DNA of 12,482 nucleotides, taken from assembly GCA_002482685.1 (NCBI GenBank), contig DLGL01000103.1, forward strand, positions 35,545-48,026, given 5' to 3'. The position numbers were made by a program, and so were the translations under genes. Shown piece after piece: positions 1 through 8,298 of the stretch. Origin of the DNA: Bacteriovoracaceae bacterium UBA7695 (lineage in GTDB: Bacteria; Bdellovibrionota; Bacteriovoracia; Bacteriovoracales; Bacteriovoracaceae). How positions within the stretch are numbered: position 1 is the stretch's first letter; every line of letters begins with the position of its first letter. The notes below the pieces were generated by a model, which worked only from the letters and a program-made list of their open reading frames with translations, made no database searches and was not told the DNA's origin.

Positions 1-281
1 AAACTAAATGCTGTGACCTTATCTGAAACCTGATTTTTTCCCGTTAAACAGATCACAGGTATATTTTGAAATTCCAGGCAGGTCTGGAGGTCGTTGAGGA
101 CTGAGTAGCCATCTCTTTTAGGAAGAGTTAAGTCAAGGAGGATGAGATCGATTTTATTGTCGCTCAGGAGAGGAGTTACGAGATCCGGATCATCTGTTGT
201 GATGATCCGATGATGATTTAAAATCTTAGAAACCATCATCTGGTATTCAGGTGCATCTTCAACGAGCAAAATAGAAAACAT
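1..281 (-). CDS. Single-domain response regulator, C-terminal part outside the window
   Basis: I translated this from the ATG at 281; 93 complete codons are present before the left edge cuts the gene. The visible part is a receiver domain: acidic pair E8-D9 in the VED motif, phospho-acceptor D50 in ILLDLTLP followed by DG, and the switch threonine T80 in CLTG. The conserved lysine expected near residue 100 lies off the edge. The start is supported by AAGGA eight bases upstream. It lies downstream of cheR on the same strand after an 86-base gap, so it may be the next gene of the che operon or have its own promoter. It would take phosphate from CheA or another kinase. Whether an output domain follows the receiver cannot be seen, so a CheY-like protein and a larger regulator are both possible. 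Confidence 0.85.
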   Translation of the reverse strand, partial: MFSILLVEDAPEYQMMVSKILNHHRIITTDDPDLVTPLLSDNKIDLILLDLTLPKRDGYSVLNDLQTCLEFQNIPVICLTGKNQVSDKVTAFS

Positions 282-306
282 GAGAATTCCTTCGTTATCC
301 TCATTC

Positions 307-312
307 ATTATA
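307..312 (-). promoter_or_regulatory. Possible -10 element ahead of the partial response regulator
   Basis: The minus strand reads TATAAT here, 26 bases before the ATG at 281, in the only sizeable gap between cheR and the next gene. At 16-18 base spacing the upstream hexamer (for example CTAGGT) does not resemble TTGACA, so only half a sigma-70 promoter is visible. The 282-367 gap is AT-rich, where TATAAT can occur by chance. The rest of the gap holds a ribosome binding site (AAGGA) and nothing else I recognise. Confidence 0.25.
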
Positions 313-367
313 ATTTATTTTGCATCGTTACCTAGTAGGCAATTTGGGTTAATATTAAAATCTGATC

Positions 368-1198
368 TTAAGCAGCTTTTTTACGATAAAGAACCGCGCC
401 TTCAATCATCACCTGATCGAAATCATTAGATAAACCCAACAAACTTTCTCCAGCACCCATAATAAAAAAGCCTCCGGGAGCTAAGCATGCAGAAATGCGT
501 TTAATGATATCGATTTTCCCTTCAACTCCCTGATAGATCAAAACATTGCGGCAAAGGATAAAATGATACCCATCTTGCATAGGTACCAGGGAGTCCCTCA
601 AATTCAGTTTTTTGAATTGGAGGTTCCGCGTTAATTCCACAGAAGCGGTCCAACGGTCTCTATCATCTTTCTTAAAATATTTTAATAACAATAAGGTCGG
701 TAATCCCCGCTGAACCTCAAGCTGAGAATATTCTGCCGTAATTGCCTTATTGAGCGCCCTTTCCGAAATATCAGTTCCCACAATCGAGTATGAGCTATCA
801 ATTATACCTTTTTCTTTCAATTCATTGATGATGATGGCAAGAGTGAGGGCTTCTTGACCAGTGGAGCTTGCTGCTGACCAAAGGTGGAGCCTTAGAGTAT
901 TGAAGGTCTTTTCTTTGACACTTTGGATGATGAGGGTTTCAATCGCCTTGAAGACTTTTTCATCACGAAAGAATGAAGTTTCATTATTTGTGGAAATATC
1001 CAAAAGAAGTTGTTTAAAAGGTCCACTAATACCTTTTTGGGCGGCTTCATAGAGCGCTTGAATGTCTGGTATCCCCAGAAGCTTAGCAATCTCTTCCAAT
1101 CGATTTTGAAGCTGAAAATAGTTATGTTCGGCGTATACAATTCCAAGTTCAGCCTCGATATACTTCGCAAAAAAAAGAAAAATTTGATTATCCTGCAC
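368..1198 (-). CDS. cheR: CheR, chemoreceptor glutamate O-methyltransferase
   Basis: Transfers methyl groups from S-adenosylmethionine to glutamates of chemoreceptors in the cytoplasm, opposing CheB in adaptation. At 276 residues it has normal CheR length. Residues 1-70 form the helical N-terminal domain. The family motif TNNETSFFR is at 70-78, the SAM-binding loop WSAASSTG at 107-114, the acidic SAM ligand in VGTD at D143, and CRNVLIY at 216-222. The loop continues GQEAL where the usual form is GEEPY, a mild deviation. The start is GTG at 1198, with AAGGA eight bases upstream, and it overlaps the end of the preceding cheY by 11 bases, implying translational coupling. No tetratricopeptide or extra domain is fused. 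The receptor in this operon lacks a C-terminal CheR-tethering pentapeptide, so CheR probably acts without tethering. Confidence 0.95.
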   Translation of the reverse strand: MQDNQIFLFFAKYIEAELGIVYAEHNYFQLQNRLEEIAKLLGIPDIQALYEAAQKGISGPFKQLLLDISTNNETSFFRDEKVFKAIETLIIQSVKEKTFNTLRLHLWSAASSTGQEALTLAIIINELKEKGIIDSSYSIVGTDISERALNKAITAEYSQLEVQRGLPTLLLLKYFKKDDRDRWTASVELTRNLQFKKLNLRDSLVPMQDGYHFILCRNVLIYQGVEGKIDIIKRISACLAPGGFFIMGAGESLLGLSNDFDQVMIEGAVLYRKKAA

Positions 1199-1568
1199 GT
1201 TTCAATTCCTTGCCAGTGACCATTTGAATTTTTTCAAACAAAATATCATCAGTGAATGGTTTCATAATATATTCACGTGCCCCAAGTTGAAGAACCCTGA
1301 TCATATCATCCGTGGAATTTTTAGTCGTCATCATGATAACAGGTACATTAATGTTATTATTTTTTAAACTTTCAAGAGTTTCAGGCCCCGTCATAACGGG
1401 CATTTCCCAGTCAAGTAAGATGAGATCGAAATAAATACCACTCTTGAGAAGCTCGATAGCTTCTGCGCCATTGTAGACACTGGTCGTTTCAATTCCCCGA
1501 GCCTTGGAAAACATAAATTTAACGAATGTATGGATGGATTTTGTATCATCAATAATGAGAATTTTCAT
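1188..1568 (-). CDS. cheY: CheY-type single-domain response regulator
   Basis: A stand-alone receiver of 126 residues that would take phosphate from CheA and, in the classical scheme, bind the flagellar switch. All catalytic positions are present: acidic pair D7-D8, phospho-acceptor D53 in LLDWEMP, switch threonine T81, Y100 matching the E. coli CheY signalling tyrosine, and K103 before P104-F105. No output domain follows. It sits between cheB (8-base gap upstream) and cheR (11-base overlap downstream). Its AGGA ribosome binding site overlaps the cheB stop codon, so it is clearly an operon member. A second free CheY is encoded at 9762-10154 beside cheX, so this copy may be either the motor regulator or a phosphate sink; the sequence does not decide. 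The cheY symbol rests on domain and context. Confidence 0.9.
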   Translation of the reverse strand: MKILIIDDTKSIHTFVKFMFSKARGIETTSVYNGAEAIELLKSGIYFDLILLDWEMPVMTGPETLESLKNNNINVPVIMMTTKNSTDDMIRVLQLGAREYIMKPFTDDILFEKIQMVTGKELKRAG

Positions 1569-1576
1569 TTTTTTTC

Positions 1577-2680
1577 CTAAGAATATTTTAAGATTGATTG
1601 ATAGGGCGCAACCTTATCTTTCAGGATAGCCACGATCTCTTCAGGGGTTGCGATTTGGTCATAAGCACCCTTCGCATGAACTGCTCCAGGCATGCCGAAG
1701 ACAATGCAAGATTTCTCTTCCTGAATAACTACGACCCCTCCATTGTTTTTTATAGCCTCCGCTCCTGCCCTGCCATCAGAGCCCATGCCGGTTAATACCA
1801 GGCCAAGACACTTATCTTTGAATATTACTGCCGCTGATTGAAATAATGGGTCCACCGCAGGTCTTACAAAATTTATTTGTTCACTCTGATCAAGTTTGAG
1901 TCGGATAAGGTCTTTTATTTTTTCGAGTCTAAGGTGGTAATTTCCAGGAGCAATGTAAATATGATTGTCCTTGAGGATCTCCCCATCAACAGCCTCTGAT
2001 GCTTCAATCCCCGATATCTTGGCCAGCCTTTCGGCTAAAGTAGCCGTGAAAATCGGGGGCATATGCTGAGTTATAACGATCGGGCAATTTAAAGGACCAC
2101 TGATCTGAGAAAAAATTGTCTCCAGTACTGTCGGACCACCCGTAGATGAGCCGATTACCAATATTTTAGGGATAAAAAGATCCCACAGAACTTTTGGATA
2201 ATGACCCGTACTGGGACTGATGACGGAAACTTTTGAGGTCGACGGAGAAGAAAAAAACTCTTTTTGGAAGAGAGCTCGTATCTTCGGTTCCAAAAGTAAA
2301 CGGATCTTTTCCTTGGGATCTGCAATCTCTCCACCTGTAGATCCATCAGGCTTTGTGATAAAGTCACTAGATCCAAGCCGTAAGGCTTCCATCGTAATTT
2401 CTGAGCCACGCTTTGAAGCTGAAGAAAACACAATGACTTTCGTATTAATTCCAAGCCTGTTAAGTTCCTTGAGTGTCTGAATACCATCCATCTCAGGCAT
2501 CTCCAGATCCAAGATGAGAAGATCAGCTGGAGTCAGCAATAATTTATCAATGGCCAGACGACCATTCGCTGCGACGGCAACCACTTCAACCTCAGGCAGA
2601 TGTTGCAAAGCCGCTTTGATCTGCGTTCTGTACACAACTGAATCATCGGCAATCATTACTTTTAACTTCTCAGGCTTCAT
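1577..2680 (-). CDS. cheB: CheB, chemoreceptor methylesterase/glutamine deamidase
   Basis: Removes methyl groups from receptor glutamates (and deamidates receptor glutamines) when phosphorylated by CheA, giving negative feedback. It has the normal two-domain layout in 367 residues. The receiver (about 6-125) has D12-D13, phospho-acceptor D58 in LDLEMP with DG at 65-66, and K110-P111. A linker (about 126-170) follows, then the esterase domain (171-367). The predicted catalytic triad is complete: S179 in GSSTGG, H206 in TQHMPP, and D302 in TGMGSDG. The ATG at 2680 lies three bases beyond the stop of the receptor gene; the AGAAGAAG purine run just upstream is a weak ribosome binding site, so translation probably depends on coupling with the receptor gene. 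Nothing in it looks broken or fused. Confidence 0.96.
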   Translation of the reverse strand: MKPEKLKVMIADDSVVYRTQIKAALQHLPEVEVVAVAANGRLAIDKLLLTPADLLILDLEMPEMDGIQTLKELNRLGINTKVIVFSSASKRGSEITMEALRLGSSDFITKPDGSTGGEIADPKEKIRLLLEPKIRALFQKEFFSSPSTSKVSVISPSTGHYPKVLWDLFIPKILVIGSSTGGPTVLETIFSQISGPLNCPIVITQHMPPIFTATLAERLAKISGIEASEAVDGEILKDNHIYIAPGNYHLRLEKIKDLIRLKLDQSEQINFVRPAVDPLFQSAAVIFKDKCLGLVLTGMGSDGRAGAEAIKNNGGVVVIQEEKSCIVFGMPGAVHAKGAYDQIATPEEIVAILKDKVAPYQSILKYS

Positions 2681-2683
2681 GAG

Positions 2684-4606
2684 CTAAATCTTCTTCTTTG
2701 ATAAGGCAGTTAATTTCTCGGCAAGTTGAGCGAGCTCTCTAGAAGCAATGAGAGTCTGGGCGGAACTTGAGTTGCTCTCATTTGCCGCCATTGAAACAAT
2801 TTTAATTGTGGAAGCAATGCTTTCTACTCCTTTTTTAGACTGAACGACGACTCTTGAGATTTCATTTGTGGTAGCTGTCTGTTCTTCAATAGCCGCTGCG
2901 ATGATTCCAGAGATACCGTTGAGTTTTTCCACGGCTTGCGAAATACCTGCGATAGCATCCACGGCACTTTTAGTATCATTTTGAATGGCACCAATTTTAT
3001 TAGTGATGTCATTTGTCGCTTTAGCTGTTTGTTTTGCCAGTTCTTTAACTTCATTTGCTACAACGGCAAAACCTTTACCAGCTTCCCCCGCCCTAGCTGC
3101 TTCAATGGTTGCATTCAGTGCCAGAAGATTGGTTTGCTGAGCAATTGAACTGATGACTTTAATTACGTCACCAACTTCCTGGCTGCTGATCCCGAGTTTG
3201 ATGATGGTGGCGTTAGACTCTTGAGCTTTCTGAAGGGTCATCTTGGCCATTTGGGAAGATTCATTTGTTGAGCGCCCGATCTCTTTAATCGAGGCTACCA
3301 TCTCTTCAATATTTGTTGCAACAGTCTGGACTCCTGCGGAGACCTCAGCGGCCGCAGTGGACGCAACCTCGGATTCTTTACTCGTCCTGTCCGCAGTTGA
3401 TGTCATCTCAGAAGCCGTAGCCGTCAATTCTGTTGAAGCACTTGAAAGTGCTGTCGCCGTTTCCTGGATTGAAAAGAGCATCTTCTGCTGATCAGTCACA
3501 TCCGTGGCAATTTTAATGACTTTAACCACTCGGCCCATCTCATCCATGACGGGTGAGTAGACGGCTTGAATCCAGATTTCTTCACCGGTTTTTTTGATTC
3601 GCTTGAAAATGCCCGCCTTGCTGCGGCCAGCATTCAAATCGGCCCATAGTTGAGAGTACTCAGGGGAGTTAACAAAACTGGCATCGCAAAAAATTCGGTG
3701 ATGCTTGCCTTTCACTTCTTCTGCGGAATACCCCAGTGCTCCTAAAAAGTTATCATTCGCTAAAAGAACATTTCCTTTTGTATCAAATTCAATAAATGCA
3801 AAAGCTGTATTAATAGCATTAAAAATCCCCCGCATATTATGCCGCTCTAATTCAAACTCAGTAATGTCATAACGGACTCCAAGATATTTCTTGGGTTTTC
3901 CATTTTCCCCTGGTATTGGAGCAATCACAGCATCAACATAATAAGGGGTTCCATCTTTGGCGAGATTTTTTACCACTCCCCGGAAAATTTGCCCTTTACC
4001 AATCGTTGCCCACATTTGCTTGAAAACTTCTTTAGGCATGTCCGGATGGCGAGTAAGGTTGTGCCCTTTCCCCATAGCCTCCTCACGGCTATACTTTGAG
4101 ACTTCACAGTATTTTTCATTCAGCTCAATAATATTACCCTTTAGGTCGGCTTCAGATACAATACTCGTCATATTCATAATATCAGTACGAACTTTAAGTT
4201 CAATTTTTGAGGCCGTAATATCTGTGGCAAACTTGACGATCTTAAAAGGCTTACCACTAGAATCCATGATGGGGTTATACGAAGCGAGAATCCAAACTTC
4301 CTTCCCATTTTTTCCCAAACGTTTATACTCACCGGACTCGAATTCTCCCCGGTTCAGTCTTTGCCAGAATTGTCCGTATTCGATTGAGTTGGTGTAAGAT
4401 TCATCACAAAAGGTCCTATGGTGCTTGCCCTGGATTTCCTGAAGTGAGTATCCCATGGCCTTTAGGAAATTCTCATTGGCCTTAATGACCGTTCCATCCA
4501 GGTTAAATTCGATGACTGCTTGGGAGCGATTTATCGCTGCCATGTAAGCATCGTCCTGGTCCTGGTTAATTGCCTGTTCGCTGGTTAATACTTTTGCTGT
4601 CGTCAT
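2684..4606 (-). CDS. Soluble chemoreceptor (MCP) with three PAS domains, the middle one Aer-like
   Basis: A cytoplasmic methyl-accepting chemotaxis protein of 640 residues; I see no membrane-spanning segment or signal peptide. PAS1 (about 22-132) and PAS3 (about 262-372) are near-duplicates: each has a GKHHR-x-FCD motif (60-68 and 300-308) and ends in ATDxT. PAS2 (about 140-250) is different and resembles the Aer redox sensor, with RHPDMP at 186-191 followed by KNLAKDG. The signalling domain (about 376-640) has the conserved hairpin tip with E502, R505 and E508. Two candidate methylation sites, E434/E435 and E574/E575, match the receptor consensus and lie symmetrically about the tip. No CheR-tethering pentapeptide is present; the end is KKKI. 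The ATG at 4606 has AAGGAG seven bases upstream. Lying between cheW and cheB, it is the likely cognate receptor of this system. Its ligand is unknown; PAS2 flavin binding is inferred. Confidence 0.93.
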   Translation of the reverse strand: MTTAKVLTSEQAINQDQDDAYMAAINRSQAVIEFNLDGTVIKANENFLKAMGYSLQEIQGKHHRTFCDESYTNSIEYGQFWQRLNRGEFESGEYKRLGKNGKEVWILASYNPIMDSSGKPFKIVKFATDITASKIELKVRTDIMNMTSIVSEADLKGNIIELNEKYCEVSKYSREEAMGKGHNLTRHPDMPKEVFKQMWATIGKGQIFRGVVKNLAKDGTPYYVDAVIAPIPGENGKPKKYLGVRYDITEFELERHNMRGIFNAINTAFAFIEFDTKGNVLLANDNFLGALGYSAEEVKGKHHRIFCDASFVNSPEYSQLWADLNAGRSKAGIFKRIKKTGEEIWIQAVYSPVMDEMGRVVKVIKIATDVTDQQKMLFSIQETATALSSASTELTATASEMTSTADRTSKESEVASTAAAEVSAGVQTVATNIEEMVASIKEIGRSTNESSQMAKMTLQKAQESNATIIKLGISSQEVGDVIKVISSIAQQTNLLALNATIEAARAGEAGKGFAVVANEVKELAKQTAKATNDITNKIGAIQNDTKSAVDAIAGISQAVEKLNGISGIIAAAIEEQTATTNEISRVVVQSKKGVESIASTIKIVSMAANESNSSSAQTLIASRELAQLAEKLTALSKKKI

Positions 4607-4645
4607 TAATTACTCCTTCAATCTTTTTTATCGTGGTTCAATTTT

Positions 4646-5122
4646 TTATAAATTGCTTTTTACTGTTGCACCGTCTCCGACAGGTGAGAGTTCCTTAAAT
4701 ATTGACTCCGTATCTAAAACACTCAGAAGAACACCATTCATTTTGTAGATCCCACTTATGAAACGTCTGATATTTGTGGGGATCGTTTCAGGCGTTTTCT
4801 CAAATCCTTCAAGATTCACTTCGACAACTTCGCCGATGTTATCCACGACGAGTGATATCAAACTTCCTTCGTGGCGGCACACAACTGACATCTGTTCGTT
4901 TTGTTCTGAAGGCTTCTGCATGAATAGTTCAGCGAGGCTGATAGCAGTGGCTATCTGGCCTCTGAGATTTACCAGTCCGCATACAAACATTGGAGAAAGA
5001 GGAACGGGGGTTACAAATGTACTACCAGTTACTTCCTGAACCTTGGTCACTTCGATCCCAAACAGTTCAGCTCCTACATAAAACGTCGTGAGCTGCTGGA
5101 ATTGATTTGGAGATGTGCTCAC
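4646..5122 (-). CDS. cheW: CheW, receptor-kinase coupling protein
   Basis: Adaptor that links chemoreceptors to CheA in the cytoplasmic signalling array. It is 158 residues, the usual CheW length, and a single CheW domain throughout, with the typical NLRGQ strand at 52-56 containing the arginine (R54) conserved in coupling proteins, and a SLVVDNIGEV strand later. The start is GTG at 5122, which shares four bases (GTGA) with the cheA stop codon, so the two are translationally coupled and probably made in fixed ratio. The next gene, the PAS receptor, begins 39 bases after its stop. CheA itself carries two more CheW-like domains, so this free copy is the third coupling module in the cluster. Confidence 0.95.
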   Translation of the reverse strand: MSTSPNQFQQLTTFYVGAELFGIEVTKVQEVTGSTFVTPVPLSPMFVCGLVNLRGQIATAISLAELFMQKPSEQNEQMSVVCRHEGSLISLVVDNIGEVVEVNLEGFEKTPETIPTNIRRFISGIYKMNGVLLSVLDTESIFKELSPVGDGATVKSNL

Positions 5123-8100
5123 GCCGCCACCTTATTGTTCCGCTGCAGCTCAGCCACAGCCGCAAGTAAAACCTCTGGTTTTAATTTTTCCAAATAGATA
5201 TCAAATCCTGCTTTCATTCCTTCTTGCCTATATTGTTTATCGGCTTTCGAACTGATCGCTAGCATGGGGATATTGGTGTAGGTCGGATTCTTACGGATGG
5301 CAGCCGCCATTTGAAAGCCGTTCATTCGGGGCATTTCAATATCAGAGACTATAAGATCTATTTTGAATTCTTTTTTATTTAAGATTTCGATAGCTTCAAT
5401 TCCATCCTGAGCAAGGATGACCTCGTAGCCTCTTTTATCCAGCACGGATTTAATTGCTTTTCTAAAAAAAACTGTATCTTCAACTAATAAAATTCTGACG
5501 ACCTTATGGTCTGCCCTGGATCCGATCTCAATATCCCGCGGCTTCGCTACCAACTCTGCTTGCTCATTTAAGGCCATGGAAATCAACTCAAAGGGATCAA
5601 CTACCACCACTAATCTATCTGGCATGTTTATATTACCAAATATTCCGCGGTGATTCTTGATTGGATCTTTGACTTCAAGAGTGGTAGACATCGTATCCAG
5701 GATTTCATCCACGACGACTCCGTAAAAGTGACCACTTTTCTCAATAACAACTACCGGGAAGGTATCGCTGGCCTTCTCCGAATCCGGATAACCCAACTGA
5801 ACGTTCGCTGATATTAAGGGAAGAATTTTGTCCCTGTATCGGATGACTCTCTGGTCACCGGAAGTCTCAACATCGGAGAATTTAAATTCCTCCAATCGTT
5901 GTACGTAATTCAAAGCAAGAGCGTGATTAGTTGCAGAACCTAACTTGAAGACAAGAAATTCCTGAATCTCGCTCATCTTGTTAGATTCTTCTTCCTTGAC
6001 TCTGCTTCTAACCTGGCTCAGCTGTGCCACTTTAGAAATTCCAGTAACGTCAAAGATTAGAGAGATTGAGCCGTCTCCGAGTATTGTTGCTCCAGAATAT
6101 ACCTGGAGAGATCGAAGAAGTTTGTTCAGGGGTTTAACAACAATATCGGCCGTATCCTGAATTTCATCCACAAGGATCCCGAAGGTGATATTTTCGGCAT
6201 TCAAGACGGCGATATTGATGGAGGCATCGACATAATTTGTATAGGATGAGCCGGAGATCCCAAGAAGCTTATTCAAGTCGACTAAGGGAAGGATATTTCC
6301 TCTCAATCGATAGACAGGAGCCCCATGGAGGATTTCAATCTTACTACTCGAATGTTGATCAACTCTTACTAACTCTTCGAGCTTCACCTGAGGAATAGCA
6401 AAGGTGCCAGTCCCGCACTTCACGATAAGCGCAGGAACGATCGCCAGGGTAAGAGGGATTTTAATCTTAATGGTTGTACCAAACCCGGCCCTTCCAGAAA
6501 GTTCAACACTGCCACCAATTTTCTCAATATTTGTTCTAACCACATCCATCCCGACACCCCGACCGGAAACGTTTGTAACCTGGGCCGCTGTGGAAAAACC
6601 GGGTGCAAAAATGAGATCGAAGATTTCTTTATCAGATAGTAATTCTGCCTGCGCGGAAGTGATGAGACCTTTTTCAAGACCTTTCTTGAGAAGCTGCTCC
6701 TTATGGAGTCCTTTACCGTCGTCACTCACCTCAATAACAACCTGGCCACCCTCATGGTAGGATTTAATTGTTACGCTTCCGGCTTCAGGCTTTCCGGATT
6801 GTCTGCGGATTTCCGGTGTTTCGATTCCGTGATCGCAAGAGTTGCGAACAATGTGAGTCAGAGGATCTTTGATGGCTTCGAGTAAAGATTTATCTAATTC
6901 AGTATCTGAGCCGTGAATGACGAGATGGATATTCTTCTTAAGGTCATGCGAAAGATCCCGTACGACGCGATTAAATTTTTCAAGCACGTTGCCTATCGGC
7001 TGCATCCTTGTTTTCATCATCTCGCCCTGAATCTCGCTTGTGACGACATTTAGTCGCTTACTCATGCTCAAAAATTCAAGGTCGTCTGTTTTGTTTGAAT
7101 ACTGGAGAACCTGATTTCTCACCAGAACCATCTCCCCCATGAGAGTCATCAAACTATCCAAGAGAGAGACAGGAACCCGAATTGAGCCCAGCCCTTCCGG
7201 CTCTTTCTCTTTGCTCCCATGAACCTGAGGAGCAGGCATCGTCAGGATGGCATCTTCGTTGACTCTAGCTTCCGGAGGCAGCGATGAAGATGGCTCATCA
7301 ATTTGAACTGAAGTTTTTGCTTCGGTCTCTATCAGAAATTCTGACGCTTTGTGAAGGGCCTTAACAATAACCTGTATTACAGGAATAAAAGCTTCGTCCG
7401 ACTCTCTGGCTTTCATCCTCTTCAACATGGCCTCAACGACCTCAAGGCTTTTGAACAAAAAATTTAAAAGTTGAGACGAGGGACTGTGGGTACCGTTTCT
7501 GACTTTCTCAAGACTGGACTCCATCGCATGGGCAATATCACCCAGATTATTAAAGGAAAATAGATAAGCCGAGCCTTTAAGTGAATGAACATTACGATAG
7601 AGGTCATCTAATACACTCTTATCAAAAACACCTTTTTCCATAAGCTGAAGTTTGCTTGAGACGATATCAAGTATTTCGTCACACTCTACTAAAAATTCAT
7701 CGATCGCTGACTCAGGCAACTCATCGGCGAGAGAAGACTTCTCCTTCAAAAGTTCAATCGGTTTATAAACTTCAGAGGTCGCCGCTTCAGCATCTTCAAT
7801 GTGATAATCGAACGTGACCATCTCGCCAGCGAGAAGTAACCTTGAGGCATCAATGCCCCGACAAAAGAAGGTCACATAATTTTTTGGGATAGATTGCTTA
7901 TCTTTAAAGCTCATCCAAATGGATTCTAATTCATGGGTATGGGCCTGAAGAGCCGTGAACTCCATCATCCCGGCGGCACCTTTTAAGTTGTGAAAGCCTC
8001 GAAAAACAGAATCAAAACAGTCTTTAAAGTCACCGTCCTTATCCAGCTCAAGGAGACTTTTTTCGGCTACATCCAGAAGCTCCGTAGCTTCGACTTTAAA

Positions 8101-8130
8101 TTCCTCAATTTCCTGAGCAGAGAAAGACAT
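5119..8130 (-). CDS. cheA: CheA hybrid histidine kinase: Hpt-Hpt-P3-kinase-CheW-CheW-REC
   Basis: The central chemotaxis kinase: it phosphorylates itself on Hpt histidines and passes phosphate to CheY and CheB. At 1003 residues it is far longer than the usual 650-700. Domains in order: Hpt1 (about 1-115, H47 in HNLKGAAG), Hpt2 (about 138-245, H182 in HSLKGSA), a low-complexity linker (about 270-315), P3 dimerisation (about 316-378), ATPase with N-box H426-xx-R-N-x-x-D-H-G, G box D470-D471-G-K-G and GRGVGMD at 523-529, first CheW domain (about 564-700), second CheW-like domain (about 722-853), and a receiver (878-1000) with E884-D885, D930 in VSDIEMP and K982. All key catalytic residues look intact. 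No recognisable P2 docking domain separates Hpt2 from P3. The ATG at 8130 has CGGAG six bases upstream. It is the first gene of the minus-strand operon. Confidence 0.96.
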   Translation of the reverse strand: MSFSAQEIEEFKVEATELLDVAEKSLLELDKDGDFKDCFDSVFRGFHNLKGAAGMMEFTALQAHTHELESIWMSFKDKQSIPKNYVTFFCRGIDASRLLLAGEMVTFDYHIEDAEAATSEVYKPIELLKEKSSLADELPESAIDEFLVECDEILDIVSSKLQLMEKGVFDKSVLDDLYRNVHSLKGSAYLFSFNNLGDIAHAMESSLEKVRNGTHSPSSQLLNFLFKSLEVVEAMLKRMKARESDEAFIPVIQVIVKALHKASEFLIETEAKTSVQIDEPSSSLPPEARVNEDAILTMPAPQVHGSKEKEPEGLGSIRVPVSLLDSLMTLMGEMVLVRNQVLQYSNKTDDLEFLSMSKRLNVVTSEIQGEMMKTRMQPIGNVLEKFNRVVRDLSHDLKKNIHLVIHGSDTELDKSLLEAIKDPLTHIVRNSCDHGIETPEIRRQSGKPEAGSVTIKSYHEGGQVVIEVSDDGKGLHKEQLLKKGLEKGLITSAQAELLSDKEIFDLIFAPGFSTAAQVTNVSGRGVGMDVVRTNIEKIGGSVELSGRAGFGTTIKIKIPLTLAIVPALIVKCGTGTFAIPQVKLEELVRVDQHSSSKIEILHGAPVYRLRGNILPLVDLNKLLGISGSSYTNYVDASINIAVLNAENITFGILVDEIQDTADIVVKPLNKLLRSLQVYSGATILGDGSISLIFDVTGISKVAQLSQVRSRVKEEESNKMSEIQEFLVFKLGSATNHALALNYVQRLEEFKFSDVETSGDQRVIRYRDKILPLISANVQLGYPDSEKASDTFPVVVIEKSGHFYGVVVDEILDTMSTTLEVKDPIKNHRGIFGNINMPDRLVVVVDPFELISMALNEQAELVAKPRDIEIGSRADHKVVRILLVEDTVFFRKAIKSVLDKRGYEVILAQDGIEAIEILNKKEFKIDLIVSDIEMPRMNGFQMAAAIRKNPTYTNIPMLAISSKADKQYRQEGMKAGFDIYLEKLKPEVLLAAVAELQRNNKVAA

Positions 8131-8187
8131 TTAGTACTCCGTAATCCTATAGTGAGTATGACAATTTCATTCTTACCATCTTAGGAA

Positions 8188-8195
8188 TTATCGGA
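8188..8195 (-). promoter_or_regulatory. Sigma-28-like -10 element ahead of cheA
   Basis: On the minus strand this reads TCCGATAA, seven of eight matches to the flagellar sigma factor (FliA) -10 consensus GCCGATAA, 57 bases before the cheA start. The matching -35 position (8207-8214, TCGATTCT) is poor against TAAAGTTT, so the call rests on the -10 alone. It is the best promoter candidate in the 168-base gap 8131-8298, which otherwise holds the cheA ribosome binding site, a tandem repeat and no gene. Confidence 0.35.
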
Positions 8196-8203
8196 CCGTA
8201 AAG

Positions 8204-8221
8204 TGCAGAATCGATGCAGAA
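8204..8221 (-). repeat. Tandem 7-base repeat, 11-base period, upstream of cheA
   Basis: Minus strand TTCTGCA-TCGA-TTCTGCA: two exact 7-base direct copies starting 11 bases apart, about one helical turn, so both present the same face. They sit immediately upstream of the TCCGATAA element, over its expected -35 position. That arrangement would suit an activator site that replaces a weak -35. A partial third copy (TTTTGCA) lies at 8251-8257. Function is inferred; two 7-mers can arise by chance. Confidence 0.35.
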
Positions 8222-8298
8222 GATATTCAGAAACCTTAACAATAAGATGCTGCAAAAATGTCGAGTAATATCAATACTATAATCAAACTTTTAAGATG

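Noticed and set aside
3957..4397. A 146-codon plus-strand open frame inside the receptor gene
   Set aside because: Antisense to well-conserved PAS domains; long antisense frames are expected opposite such coding sequence and the product has no recognisable features.
6404..6760. A 118-codon plus-strand open frame within cheA
   Set aside because: Opposite the ATPase core of CheA, which is unmistakable; a shadow of that reading frame.
8131..8152. Possible hairpin (TACTC pairing with GAGTA) hiding the cheA ribosome binding site
   Set aside because: Only five base pairs with a 14-base loop, too unstable to assign a regulatory role.
8240..8298. A terminator for the STAS-CheX gene
   Set aside because: I looked for a stem followed by a U tract after the stop at 8299; only a four-base stem near AGTA/TACT and an unrelated T run are present, so read-through into cheA remains possible.
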